From Singulisphaera sp045290345 (GTDB lineage Bacteria; Planctomycetota; Planctomycetia; Isosphaerales; Isosphaeraceae): a DNA stretch of 64,000 nt. The stretch is taken from the NCBI RefSeq assembly GCF_045290345.1, contig NZ_CP155447.1, positions 10,292,001 to 10,356,000 on the forward strand. Direction: 5' to 3'. Under the pieces are notes generated by a model. It saw only the letters and a program-made list of their open reading frames with translations. It did not search any database and had not been told where the DNA came from. Position numbers and translations under genes: made by a program. This document shows positions 1-8,392 of the stretch, one piece after another; positions within the stretch are counted from its first letter, which is position 1, and each line of letters starts with the position of its first letter.

Positions 1-203
1 GTTCTGGGCTCGAATTGGCTACGACGCGGTCGTTCCGCAGTGCGGCTCGCGTTGAACGAGAACTGCCCCGCCGGTGTCTACGAGGCCTTGGTCCGGTCTC
101 TTTCTCTCTCTCGCTCCCGACAAGATCCCAGGCCGGCACCGACGGCGCTCGGACGCCGACAAGGGCCTTTCTGAGCGTGGCCTCAGTTTCCTTGGTCCAC
201 CAC

Positions 204-244
204 GAAAAAAAGACCCCACCGAGGAATCTTCCCCGGCGAGGTCT
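204..244 (-). terminator. Intrinsic terminator, minus strand
   Basis: Two 15-base arms (211-225 and 230-244) flank a 4-base loop. Read on the minus strand, all 15 positions pair, three of them as G-U wobbles. A run of T follows (A205-210 on the plus strand). In plus-strand RNA the three wobble positions become A-C mismatches, so the hairpin is directional. It probably ends transcripts from the minus-strand gene whose stop is at 525, after they cross repeat copy 1. Confidence 0.7.
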
Positions 245-285
245 TTCGCTGCTGCATCCAGGGCATCATCGAATCGAAGGTAATC

Positions 286-448
286 CTTCGCCGAACCCGT
301 TTCTCCCGACGTCAACGCGATCGGCCATGGCATCATCGTCGGCCTAACATTTCCCGTAGGGTGGGCACGGCCCACCATCTTAACCTCCTCTTTGGCAAGG
401 AGATAGAGATGGTGAGCCGTGCCCAGCCGACGGGAAAAATCTGATTCA
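286..448 (+). repeat. Dispersed stem-loop repeat, copy 1
   Basis: Full-length copy of a family also found at 6013-6175, 28364-28513 and 42320-42431. It opens with CTTCGCCGAACCCGT and ends with GACGGGAAAAATCTGATTC. The right half is a long hairpin: an arm containing GTGGGCACGGCCCACCATC, a loop with TTAACCTCC and GGCAAGGAGA, then the imperfect complementary arm. All four copies are intergenic. No transposase or obvious terminal inverted repeat is present, so it may be a MITE-like or REP-like element, or a structured RNA. Confidence 0.85.
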
Positions 449-524
449 GACCGCAAATGAATCGTAAATCATTGATCGATTCTTAACGGGTGAGGCGAAG
501 CGTTACCGAAATCGAAGTCGAGGC

Positions 525-1091
525 TTACCGTGAGCGCGATCGCCGGAAGAGACCGGCGTCGGGGTCGGCTCCCACTCCGTTGGTGACGAGCGCAGGTTCC
601 GCGGAGCCGTGCGAATGTCGCCCCATCGTTTTGAGCAACTGCCGCACCGTTTCGCTCGTCCGACTGGTCTGGGCGGTAATCTCCTCGGCCTTCAAGGCCA
701 ATGTTCCCAAGAGTTCCGGCAGCATCGCGAACGAATGGAGTTTGGTCTCGCGAGGACAGAGCGGCCAGGGGATGCGCTCCTCGGAAACGATCTGTGTGAA
801 TTGATCGCTCCCCTCGCCCCTCTCCAGGGTGGCCGCGAGAATATGGAGCCGATTCCGGCCGGCGGCCTTGCCATAGGCGAGGTGCGACGAGATCAGCAGT
901 TCACGCCCCCCCTCGCCGGTGCCGTGTTGGGAACCAAAAGGCCGGCTGATGGCCCAGACCCCAATGTCGAATTCCTCAGCGAGATAGCGATCGACGTCCT
1001 GTACAACGCCGCTCGCCTCGGAAAGCGCTTCATTTAATTGAGACACAATAACGCGGAGCGAATCCAGATCCGCGCGAGATTCATGGGCCAT
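525..1091 (-). CDS. Hypothetical protein, possible helical protein
   Basis: I do not recognise this family. The protein is about 188 residues if it starts at the ATG at 1091; the frame is open to 1145, with another ATG at 1103 and a TTG at 1145. The N-terminal part has regular hydrophobic spacing (SQLNEALSEASGVVQDVDRYL), as in a helix or short coiled coil. The middle section looks globular, and a second amphipathic helix follows (ELLGTLALKAEEITAQTSRTS). It ends in a basic tail. There is no signal peptide or membrane segment. No clear ribosome binding site decides the start. It appears to be a single gene ending at the terminator at 204-244. Coding status is inferred from amino-acid composition alone. 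Confidence 0.55.
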   Translation of the reverse strand: MAHESRADLDSLRVIVSQLNEALSEASGVVQDVDRYLAEEFDIGVWAISRPFGSQHGTGEGGRELLISSHLAYGKAAGRNRLHILAATLERGEGSDQFTQIVSEERIPWPLCPRETKLHSFAMLPELLGTLALKAEEITAQTSRTSETVRQLLKTMGRHSHGSAEPALVTNGVGADPDAGLFRRSRSR

Positions 1092-1600
1092 GGGAATGAC
1101 CATCCTTGGCCTGGCGGCCCTTAACAGTGTGCGTCCGAACGACAAGAGAGATGACCTGGGCGCTGAACGGCACGGAGTCTCACAGAAGGGGGCATCCTAT
1201 CCGTCCCCCCTACAACGTCAAGAGCAGAACCGTAGGTCATCGCCACGCCGCCCCAACGCCGCAACACGGCCAGCCCTGAGGCGTCACCTGTCTCAAACCC
1301 GGGACCGCCACAGTGCCACAACAATCCTGAGTGTCGCCCCTCTCCCTCTCATTCTCCCTCACCACCTCATTCGAATTCGCGTCTACCCGTCCTCCACCGA
1401 CCCAGTCCCAGGTGCGAGTCGGTACTTACTCTGCCAGATCCAAGCAAGCGTCCTGTTGCCAGAATCCAACAGGGAGGGCAGAAAAAAAATTAACATCCTC
1501 ATCTTGGTCGATTCATGACCTATGATGTGGCTTCACGAGCGGCCTGAGGCGATGATGGCCGCTCGCGTCAACGACGTGCATCACTTGGATGGGGGAATCA
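1092..1600. other. Intergenic region
   Basis: About 500 bases upstream of both the minus-strand gene ending at 525 and the small plus-strand frame at 1601. The frames here are low-complexity shadows. I see no hairpin or repeat and no convincing promoter pair. Confidence 0.5.
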
Positions 1601-1711
1601 ATGATTGAGACACTATCCACTGCGTTGATGGGAATCCTGGTCGTTTTTGGTGCTCTCTATATCACCCTGCGATGGATCGTTCTCGCAGGGCAACCCGACC
1701 ATCGGGGTTAA
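1601..1711 (+). CDS. Possible small membrane protein (36 aa)
   Basis: ATG at 1601, stop at 1709-1711. The peptide starts MIETLSTALMGILVVF, continues with GALYITLRWIVL and ends with a short polar tail. Residues 8-29 could form one membrane helix. A purine-rich GGGGGA sits 5 bases before the ATG, a good Shine-Dalgarno. The size and single helix resemble small membrane subunits or regulators such as KdpF, but no partner gene follows, so no function is proposed. The call rests on the ribosome binding site and hydrophobicity only. Confidence 0.4.
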   Translation: MIETLSTALMGILVVFGALYITLRWIVLAGQPDHRG

Positions 1712-1893
1712 TTTCTCACCCAACGACGTACGCAGGCGTCGATCGCAACGCATCGGCTCGACAAGCGACTCCGGCCCGAACGACCGGCAGTCGCGATCGG
1801 CTCCTGTCGCCCTATCGTGATCGACCGTCGGATATCGTTGCGAGCATCTGGCCCTCGCCGCCTGGCAAACCGCGAAACGACCACAAGCAAGTA

Positions 1894-2262
1894 TTAGTTC
1901 ATTTCACCATGTCGCGATGCAACGAGCGCAACAAATCCGGTTGGTGACCCGTTGAGAAAGACGAGTCGTAACTGGTAGGGCCCCTGGCGCAGCGCCCGTG
2001 ATTCGGCCACGCGTGCCTCGAACCAGGCCGTGACCGTGGGCTGGATCAGCCGGATCATCACGGAAACCCCTTGCGGCGGTTCGTCGTCGACGAGAACGAG
2101 CATCCCCTGCCGACTCACATCCATGAGCTGCGCGGAGGAGGTCACCAATTGGCCGTCCTGCTGCCAACCGACTTCCGACATGTTGTCGAGGGCCGGAAAG
2201 CGGGGAAAGCTTCGCCGGTCTACCTGGTTAACACGCTCGGCATCACGTCGGTCGTTTGGCAT
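1894..2262 (-). CDS. PilZ-like domain protein
   Basis: A 122-residue cytosolic protein. An N-terminal RRSFPRFPA segment fits the RxxxR part of the c-di-GMP-binding PilZ domain, and the later MDVSRQGMLV matches the D/NxSxxG strand. Hydrophobic strands follow (GVSVMIRLI, YQLRLVFLNG). PilZ proteins bind cyclic di-GMP and regulate exopolysaccharide, motility or attachment. With both motifs present, binding is plausible but unproven. The ATG at 2262 has no good Shine-Dalgarno; an internal ATG at 2181 would remove the RxxxR motif, so the longer form is preferred. It appears monocistronic. Confidence 0.6.
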   Translation of the reverse strand: MPNDRRDAERVNQVDRRSFPRFPALDNMSEVGWQQDGQLVTSSAQLMDVSRQGMLVLVDDEPPQGVSVMIRLIQPTVTAWFEARVAESRALRQGPYQLRLVFLNGSPTGFVALVASRHGEMN

Positions 2263-2614
2263 GGCGTTGAGACTGCTGGTGGGGCAACGGGACTGGCGAA
2301 GTACGGTGTCCCTCTCTCAACCGCGGAACGCGAACGCGTCATCGCCACGGAAGAAGATCCGACACCACCACTTTAGGCGTTCGAATCGCCGCACGCCCAT
2401 CCATGTTGAAAAGATTCCTCATATCGACCAAATCCTCCCAATCCGCCCCAACCCATAGCAACACCCCACGGCACGCTGTTTACCATCGAGCCACGCCCTG
2501 AGTCGCCCAATAAACTCCCCCATTTTACGAAGCCCGCTTATCTTCTCGAATACCCAACTCGATTTACCGGGTTTTGGCTTAAAAACCGCTTGTTTATCCC
2601 TGCGTTCACGAAAA
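2263..2614. other. Intergenic region upstream of surface protein
   Basis: About 350 bases between the divergent PilZ-like gene and the large surface-protein gene. It is more AT-rich towards 2500-2600, as expected for a promoter region. I could not place a convincing -35/-10 pair or a hairpin. Confidence 0.5.
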
Positions 2615-5600
2615 ATGACCTACCCTTCATTCAGTCCATCAAGGTGGATCGGACACGCAACATCATCCTCTCAGAGTCTACCTACGGTGCGATCTCCACT
2701 CACGTTTCGCTCGAGCAAGCTATGGGGTACCGCGGCGAGGATCGCATCACGCCATTTCCCCGTGCTTGAGTCCGTCGAACCACGGATCGTTCTGAGTGCT
2801 CTTTCCGGGATCGCCTACGTTGCCGCACCAACGGATCAAACGCCCGTCCCCGACCAACCCGATGCCGAGACTCCCTCGGTCGCCTCGACGTTCTCGACGC
2901 CCGACAAGAACCAGATCCAACCGGCCTCGCGGACCGCTGGAGCGGAGACGACCTCCACTCTCGGCGATTTTGCTTCGCTCGATGCCGCCACCGGATCGGT
3001 TCGATACCACTTGGTCCAGCCTGCCGTCGTGTCCGCCGGGGTGTTCAACGCTCAGGGCAATCTCGTCCGCACCTTGTTCTCGATGCAGTCGATGGCGGCC
3101 GGCGACTACTCGACTCAGTGGAACAGAAAGGATGATTTCGGCAACCTGACTCCTGAGGGCGAGTATTCGGTCCGAGTCGTCCTGAATCGCAATACCTACG
3201 CAAACGTCGGTGCCATCGGCGGCAGCGCGACGAACCCCTCGACGGCACATCACATCCCGACCACGATGCTTTCGGTCGCCGTCGACAGTTCAGGGGCCAT
3301 TTATACCGCCAATAGCTGGGACGAACCGGGGGCCGATTTCAAGAAATGGACGGCCAACGGCGTTTCCGTCTATGACGCTGAGTTCAAGATTCGCAACGGC
3401 AACCCGAATGGGGCTCCCTACCGAGTCACCACCGACGACACCTACATGTACCTGGCGGTCGGCGCGTGGTCGGGGCAGCAACAAATCCAGAGATTCCGAC
3501 TCTCCGATGGCTCTCCCGCCCCCTTCACCGGCGATTCACTCGTCGGAGGACACATCCAGGTCTATAGCACCGTGGCCGGGCTATTGACACCGAACACCCC
3601 CTCGACCGATGTGGAGCTGATGACCAGCCCGCTCTCGGCCCTGGCCGTCTCGGGCAACATCCTCTACGTAGCCGATGCCGCCGGTAACCGGGTGCTCCGC
3701 TTCGACAAAAACAGCGGCGCACCGCTCGGCCAGTTTTCGGTCACTTTGCCCCAGGCCCTGGCCGTCGATGCCGCGGGGAGGGTCTGGGTTGGCCATCAGC
3801 ACGGAACCATCACCGCCTTCACAAGCGACGGTGCCTTCCTCGGCCACGCGGTGAGCAACCTGGGCAACGTGATGGCCCTCGCGTTTGGGCCTGGCGGACA
3901 GCTCTACGTGGCCGACGGAGCCGCGGGGCAAGTCAAAGTTTACCAGGTCAACGGAGTTCAGACGCAACTCGCATGGACCCTCGGCCAGTTGGCGAAACCA
4001 GGGGATCGTGATCCCTCCCACTTCTACCAGCTTCGCGGCGTAGCCGTCGATGCCGGCGGGAACATCGTCACGGTCCAGACCGAGCCGGTCGGAGGCGCGC
4101 GACTGGCCCGCTGGTCCCCCAACGGTTCGTTGCTCTGGGAACACTTCGGCAACGAGTTCGTCTCGCTCGGAAACTACGGACAGGACGATCCCGACCAGTT
4201 CTACTCGATGACCTTCCACCGCTACGAGCTGCTCGATTCCTCGAGTGGGACCTGGGATTACACAGGCAATACCTACCCAGGGGGGCAGAGCTATTCGAGT
4301 AACCCCCACGGAGTTCCCCGGGTCTTGACGATCGGCGGGATCGAGTTCTTCTTCGACCCGACCGGTGATGGGATGCAGATCTACCGGATCGATGGACCCG
4401 CGTTCCATCTGGTCGGGCTCGTCGGCGGTCAAGACCCCGCGCCTGACGGGAGCATACGGACGCTTCCGATGGGTCAGTGGACCTGGAGCGACGTCAACGG
4501 CACCGGAATCCCGACGGCCAGCGAACTCCATTGGTTCAAGCCTCCCGGGCAGGGGGACTATCGGACCTTCGGGATGGACGTCGATCGGGCAGGCAACATC
4601 TGGTTCGCCAACCAGGCGACCGGAGGAATCTGGGTGATCCCCCTGGGGTTGCCCGACGGACGCGGGAATCCGACCTACGACTGGTCGCAGGCGCGGGAAG
4701 TCGTGGCCCAGGATCAGTCCGAGCTTGGCTTCCATCCGCAGATGGTCCAGCGAGCCGACGACGGCTCGATCTACGCGTTCGGCTGGAGTCAGCCCTGGGC
4801 CGCCGGAATCACCGATTTCTGGATGGGGGGCACGACGCTCGTGAAATACGACGCGTCGGGAAAGAGACTGTGGGCCGTTCAGTTGCCCGAGATCTGCACC
4901 GGGATGGATACGATTCCAGGGGCCGGTGGCGGCGTCATGGTCGGCGGCGGTAAGTCGGCAACGATTTATCAGTACACGGCCGATGGCCTGAGGATCGGCT
5001 CGGTCTCACCGGGTGCCGCACTCGCGGGAATCAGTAGCTGGCTCGACAACCAGGCGTCCGTGGCCGTGAACCGGGACCCACGAGACGGAATGCTCGACAT
5101 CTTTACCGAAGACAACTACGGTCTGCACATCGGTTGGTATCGCGTGGACGATCGAAAAGCTGAGACGCTCATTGTCTCGCTGACACCGGGCGTATCCCCA
5201 CCGGTGCCGGTCACCCCCACGCCGACGCCAACACCGATTCCCACACCAACGCCAACACCGATTCCCACGCCAACGCCGACGCCGATTCCCACACCGACGC
5301 CGATTCTCACGCCAACGCCAACGCCGATTCCCACGCCAACACCAACGCCGATTCCCACGCCAACGCCGACACCGATTCCCACACCGACGCCGACGCCAAT
5401 AATCCAGGCTCAATCGACTCCGCTCGAAGCGCCGGTTGCGGTCACGGTTCCGACGCCGGAGGTCCCCATCCTCAGCGCAGCGGACAGAGTCGGAATTCGA
5501 GGGAATAGGGTCCTGGCGACGCGCCGCCCTCACCTGATCGGGACGTCGATCCGTGGCGGTGTTGTCGAACTCCTCGATAACAGTGGCAACGTCCTAGCCA

Positions 5601-5890
5601 TGACAATCACCTCATCCGTCGACGGCAGCTTTGTCATTCAGCCCATTCGCAACCTGAAGGTGGGCAACATCTCCCTGCGGTTCCGAGTCCGTGATACCGC
5701 GGGACGACAGAGCCAACTGGGCGCCCCGGTCACCTTGACCATCGTGAATCGTCAGAATCCGATCGCCACATCCAGTCGGCTCACTGCGCAACAAAACAAT
5801 AAGCTTCAACAAGAACAGCGCAACATGAGTCAATTTCTCAAAAGCCGAGCCATTCTCAATCCTGAGAAACGGCGAAAAACAGCTCCCTGA
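2615..5890 (+). CDS. Large surface/secreted NHL-repeat protein, LEPR-XLL type
   Basis: 1091 residues. Residues 54-62 read VEPRIVLSA, matching the LEPR-XLL signature of large exported planctomycete proteins. Residues about 125-200 resemble a FlgD-type Ig fold (AGVFNAQGNLVRTLF, then GEYSVRVVL). Residues about 210-850 contain repeated beta-propeller strands of NHL type (LAVDAAGRVWVG, ALAFGPGGQLYVADG, GVAVDAGGNIVTVQ). A Thr-Pro-rich spacer covers residues about 866-929. The last 160 residues look like a bacterial Ig-like domain (LIGTSIRGGVVELLDNSG) with a basic tail. It is probably exported and may act in cell-surface binding or scaffolding; no catalytic motif is seen. Transcribed alone, it is followed by repeat copy 2. 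Confidence 0.85.
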   Translation: MTYPSFSPSRWIGHATSSSQSLPTVRSPLTFRSSKLWGTAARIASRHFPVLESVEPRIVLSALSGIAYVAAPTDQTPVPDQPDAETPSVASTFSTPDKNQIQPASRTAGAETTSTLGDFASLDAATGSVRYHLVQPAVVSAGVFNAQGNLVRTLFSMQSMAAGDYSTQWNRKDDFGNLTPEGEYSVRVVLNRNTYANVGAIGGSATNPSTAHHIPTTMLSVAVDSSGAIYTANSWDEPGADFKKWTANGVSVYDAEFKIRNGNPNGAPYRVTTDDTYMYLAVGAWSGQQQIQRFRLSDGSPAPFTGDSLVGGHIQVYSTVAGLLTPNTPSTDVELMTSPLSALAVSGNILYVADAAGNRVLRFDKNSGAPLGQFSVTLPQALAVDAAGRVWVGHQHGTITAFTSDGAFLGHAVSNLGNVMALAFGPGGQLYVADGAAGQVKVYQVNGVQTQLAWTLGQLAKPGDRDPSHFYQLRGVAVDAGGNIVTVQTEPVGGARLARWSPNGSLLWEHFGNEFVSLGNYGQDDPDQFYSMTFHRYELLDSSSGTWDYTGNTYPGGQSYSSNPHGVPRVLTIGGIEFFFDPTGDGMQIYRIDGPAFHLVGLVGGQDPAPDGSIRTLPMGQWTWSDVNGTGIPTASELHWFKPPGQGDYRTFGMDVDRAGNIWFANQATGGIWVIPLGLPDGRGNPTYDWSQAREVVAQDQSELGFHPQMVQRADDGSIYAFGWSQPWAAGITDFWMGGTTLVKYDASGKRLWAVQLPEICTGMDTIPGAGGGVMVGGGKSATIYQYTADGLRIGSVSPGAALAGISSWLDNQASVAVNRDPRDGMLDIFTEDNYGLHIGWYRVDDRKAETLIVSLTPGVSPPVPVTPTPTPTPIPTPTPTPIPTPTPTPIPTPTPILTPTPTPIPTPTPTPIPTPTPTPIPTPTPTPIIQAQSTPLEAPVAVTVPTPEVPILSAADRVGIRGNRVLATRRPHLIGTSIRGGVVELLDNSGNVLAMTITSSVDGSFVIQPIRNLKVGNISLRFRVRDTAGRQSQLGAPVTLTIVNRQNPIATSSRLTAQQNNKLQQEQRNMSQFLKSRAILNPEKRRKTAP
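5212..5401 (+). repeat. Thr-Pro-coding tandem repeat
   Basis: Degenerate tandem repeat built from ACGCCGACGCCGATTCCC-like units of 18 to 24 bases, encoding TPTPTPIP. It forms a proline-rich spacer between the propeller and the C-terminal Ig-like domain. Third positions vary between units, so the protein repeat is better conserved than the DNA. Unit number could vary between strains by slippage. Confidence 0.9.
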
Positions 5891-6359
5891 CCGAAGTGCC
5901 CCCTCACCACCCGCAAACCGATCCGACAATCGGCAGGGTCCGTCGACCTTCCCCCCGCATTCAAGGAGTCAACGAAACGAGTGGGCCTGGCGAAGTGAGC
6001 CCCGTACTAAACCTTCGCCGAACCCACTTCTCCCTACTTCAATGCGATCGGCCATGGCATCATCGTCGGCCTAACAATTCCCGATAGGGTGGGCACGGCC
6101 CACCATCTTAATCTCCCATTTAGCAAGGAGATAGGGATGGTGGTCCGTGCCCACCCGACGGGAAAAATCGGATTCTCGTCCAACGAGGCAAGCACGCAGG
6201 GTTGACGGACTCGGGCGGAGAACCCGGTAAGGTGGCGATCGTGTCGAATTTGCGATCCCGTCAGGCTTGGAAACCTTGGCGAGCCTTCCCACCACCGCTA
6301 TCCACAATCGCACTGAATCAACAATTCACGCCATGCTAATCTGAATAGCAATCCCTAGA
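5891..6359. other. Convergent intergenic region with repeat copy 2
   Basis: This lies between the surface-protein gene (plus) and the DUF1080 gene (minus). It holds copy 2 of the dispersed repeat at 6013-6175. No gene and no separate T-tract terminator were seen; the repeat hairpin might serve as one for either side. Confidence 0.5.
6013..6175 (+). repeat. Dispersed stem-loop repeat, copy 2
   Basis: Full-length copy in the same orientation as copy 1 and the same length (163 bp), with scattered substitutions. It starts CTTCGCCGAACCCACTTC and ends GACGGGAAAAATCGGATTC. The arms GGGTGGGCACGGCCCACCAT and ATGGTGGTCCGTGCCCACCC pair almost perfectly. Differences within the arms are partly compensatory compared with copy 1. 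Confidence 0.88.
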
Positions 6360-7076
6360 TCACTTTACGGTGATCAGGCGGTCTTCCTTGGGAAACGTTT
6401 CGACGATCAGATCCTTGAAGTGAACTTCTTGGGGAACCTTGTTCGCATGAAGTTGGAGGCCAATCGGGGACTCCTTAATTCGGTCGGGTTCCGGATCGCG
6501 CCAATCGAGAACCTCCGAGCCGTTCACACCGACCCGGATGCGATTGCCTTGCGCGAGGATCTCCAGCGCATTCCAATCATGCTGCTTGCCCGCTTTCTTG
6601 GCGGGGGCGGTGTCGACCTTCAGCCCATTGCGGCCGAAAAGGTCGTGCAATCCCCAGCCGGAGGGGAACATGACCAGGTGACCGGCGTACGTATATTTAT
6701 CTCCATGCTCGGGAGCGTTGCGGCCCCAGAACGCGATGCCGCTGTGCATCTCGGACTTGACGAGTTTGACGGTCGCAGTCAGCCGAAAGTCCGTGAACGT
6801 TCGGTCGGTGAACAAATAGGTGCTCACTTTGACCGGCTCATCGTTCTTGCCGACGATCGCTCCGCCCTCGACCGACCAGTATTTCGCGTGGCCTTGCCAG
6901 CCTGCGAGGTGCTTACCGTCGAAGAGCACAATGCGTTCGGAATGGCCTGGCCGGGGGGGAACAATGGGAGCCGACTTCTCGTCTGCTCGTAACTCCGGGA
7001 GCGTGCTCACTCCAAGTCCCAGGAACGCTGCAAACGTAACAACACGTACGCTTATCAAAACAGTCGAGCGTCTCAT
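6360..7076 (-). CDS. DUF1080 (3-keto-disaccharide hydrolase-like) exported protein
   Basis: The start is placed at the ATG at 7076, preceded by GAGGA; the frame is open to 7133. This gives 238 residues. The N-terminus (MRRSTVLISVRVVTFAAFLG, then LRADE) is a signal peptide. The mature part carries DUF1080 features: VLFDGKHLAGWQG, YWSVEGGAIVGKN, FTDFRLTATVKLV, SGIAFWGR and PIGLQLHANKVPQEVHFKDL. The fold is a concanavalin-like beta sandwich. Planctomycetes encode many paralogues, annotated as 3-keto-glucoside hydrolases, probably for periplasmic sugar breakdown. The substrate here is not predictable. It is a single gene convergent with the surface-protein gene. Confidence 0.85.
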   Translation of the reverse strand: MRRSTVLISVRVVTFAAFLGLGVSTLPELRADEKSAPIVPPRPGHSERIVLFDGKHLAGWQGHAKYWSVEGGAIVGKNDEPVKVSTYLFTDRTFTDFRLTATVKLVKSEMHSGIAFWGRNAPEHGDKYTYAGHLVMFPSGWGLHDLFGRNGLKVDTAPAKKAGKQHDWNALEILAQGNRIRVGVNGSEVLDWRDPEPDRIKESPIGLQLHANKVPQEVHFKDLIVETFPKEDRLITVK

Positions 7077-7472
7077 ACCGTTGTCCTCGAGCGAGTCGAT
7101 CGGTTCTCGAACCTGCCACGAAAGGTCGATCAAGCGCGGTTCTCGAGAGCATGGAACTCATGCCTTCCCGAGAAATCAAGAATGCGGGCGGATCGCCCAC
7201 GGTCCCGGAGAACGCAACCGTTGCGGAATCCGTTCTCTAATGGGATGCACGACGCACAGAGGTTTGCCAGCGTGCCAGGACACCGTGTCGATTGCAAAGG
7301 AAAAGGGGGGACGGCTTCGCGGCTCTACCGCTTTCGAAAGTCGTTCCCAAGGGGTACGAAGTGCGCGAAAGCCATGGACGTCACGGCGGATGGACGCGAA
7401 GATGAAGTCCGCGAGGGGAGAGCGATGTTCGCTCATGCGCGAGGTGACTGAGCAGTGAGGGGTGAGTGCGCC
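7077..7472. other. Divergent intergenic region
   Basis: About 400 bases between the divergently transcribed DUF1080 and DUF1559 genes, so both promoters should lie here. I see no convincing -35/-10 pair, hairpin or small gene. Confidence 0.45.
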
Positions 7473-8384
7473 ATGTCGAAACACAAGGGTCGCGACGGAA
7501 TCAGCCTCGTCGAGGTGATCATCGTCCTCGTTGTCCTCTCCTGCTTCGTCCTCATCATGGCGATGCGAATGCCTCGCCAGCGCGAAGTTGCCAGGCGAGT
7601 GTCCTGCCAGAAGAACCTCATGCAAATCGGCGTGGCACTCGCCATCTACGATCGGTCGATCGGACATCTGCCGTTCGTGCCCGAGTTAGGAACCGACGCG
7701 AGTCAACACACCAGTCCACTCAGGGCGTTGCTAAGTGAACTCTCCGTCCCCGACTTGCGGGACGTCACTGATCCGGAACACCCCCCCGTGAGAGAAGCCG
7801 GATTCGTCGCGCGTGAGCAACAAGTGCCCGGATTCATCTGTCCGAGTGACCCGAACGCAACGGCGGGAACCTTTCCCGCGACCATCAGCTATCGGGCCAA
7901 CGCCGGGGATACCACCGACGGGCAGAACGGAGCCTTCTCACCGGGCCACAAGATGAGCCTGGCTGAAGTCGAGGGCGGGAACGGCCTCGAATTCACGGCC
8001 GCCTTCTCGGAACGACTGGTGGGGACCAATCCCCCCTCGCGCTCGTTAGCGAACTATGCGGAGGTCTCCGACCCGATCACAGCGAAAGGTTGTCCGCCGC
8101 TGGAAACCGCGACATGGAAAGGCGACGCGGGGGCGTCATGGTACACCAGCGGTTGGCGCTCGACTCTCTACCAACACGCCATCACACCCAACGCAGCTCC
8201 CTCCTGCATCGCCAAGAACGAGCGCTCCGCCGAGATGGGCGCATCGAGCGGGCACCTGGGCACGGTCAACGTCTTGATCCTCGACGGCGCGGTGAGGACG
8301 TATAGCGCGACCGTCGATCCCCAGATCTGGCGCAAGCTCGCCACGCCGCATCCCGCTGGGTCGGAGAAATCCAGCACTCCCTGA
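7473..8384 (+). CDS. DUF1559 pseudopilin-like protein, divergent
   Basis: 303 residues from the ATG at 7473 (a GTG at 7455 is in frame). Residues 9-14 read GISLVE, a variant of the prepilin peptidase site GFTLIE, followed by a hydrophobic helix. The conserved region after the helix (ARRVSCQKNLMQIGVALAIYD) matches the N-terminal part of DUF1559. FICPSDPNA and the late HLGTVNVLILDGAVRTY are the usual internal and C-terminal motifs. These planctomycete proteins resemble type II secretion pseudopilins in their N-terminus; their role is not established. The cleavage motif and helix differ more from consensus than in the paralogue at 42549. Confidence 0.82.
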   Translation: MSKHKGRDGISLVEVIIVLVVLSCFVLIMAMRMPRQREVARRVSCQKNLMQIGVALAIYDRSIGHLPFVPELGTDASQHTSPLRALLSELSVPDLRDVTDPEHPPVREAGFVAREQQVPGFICPSDPNATAGTFPATISYRANAGDTTDGQNGAFSPGHKMSLAEVEGGNGLEFTAAFSERLVGTNPPSRSLANYAEVSDPITAKGCPPLETATWKGDAGASWYTSGWRSTLYQHAITPNAAPSCIAKNERSAEMGASSGHLGTVNVLILDGAVRTYSATVDPQIWRKLATPHPAGSEKSSTP

Positions 8385-8392
8385 CCAGCCAC

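Larger units (their letters stand above)
1..524. other. Intergenic start of window, no gene
   Basis: No reading frame here has protein-like composition; the frames on both strands are Arg/Pro/Ser-rich shadows. It holds a minus-strand terminator hairpin (204-244) and copy 1 of the dispersed stem-loop repeat (286-448). The stretch from 449 to 524 shows nothing recognisable. Confidence 0.6.

Noticed and set aside
286..448. Repeat copy 1 as an insertion sequence
   Set aside because: No transposase, no target-site duplication and no terminal inverted repeat were found; kept as a dispersed repeat.
3581..4735. Long minus-strand frame (384 aa) inside the surface-protein gene
   Set aside because: It lies wholly within a well-supported gene on the other strand. 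GC-rich planctomycete genes often leave open antisense frames, and the composition shows no domain.
5116..5382. Gly-Val repeat frame on the minus strand
   Set aside because: It is the reverse complement of the Thr-Pro-coding repeat and has no independent support.
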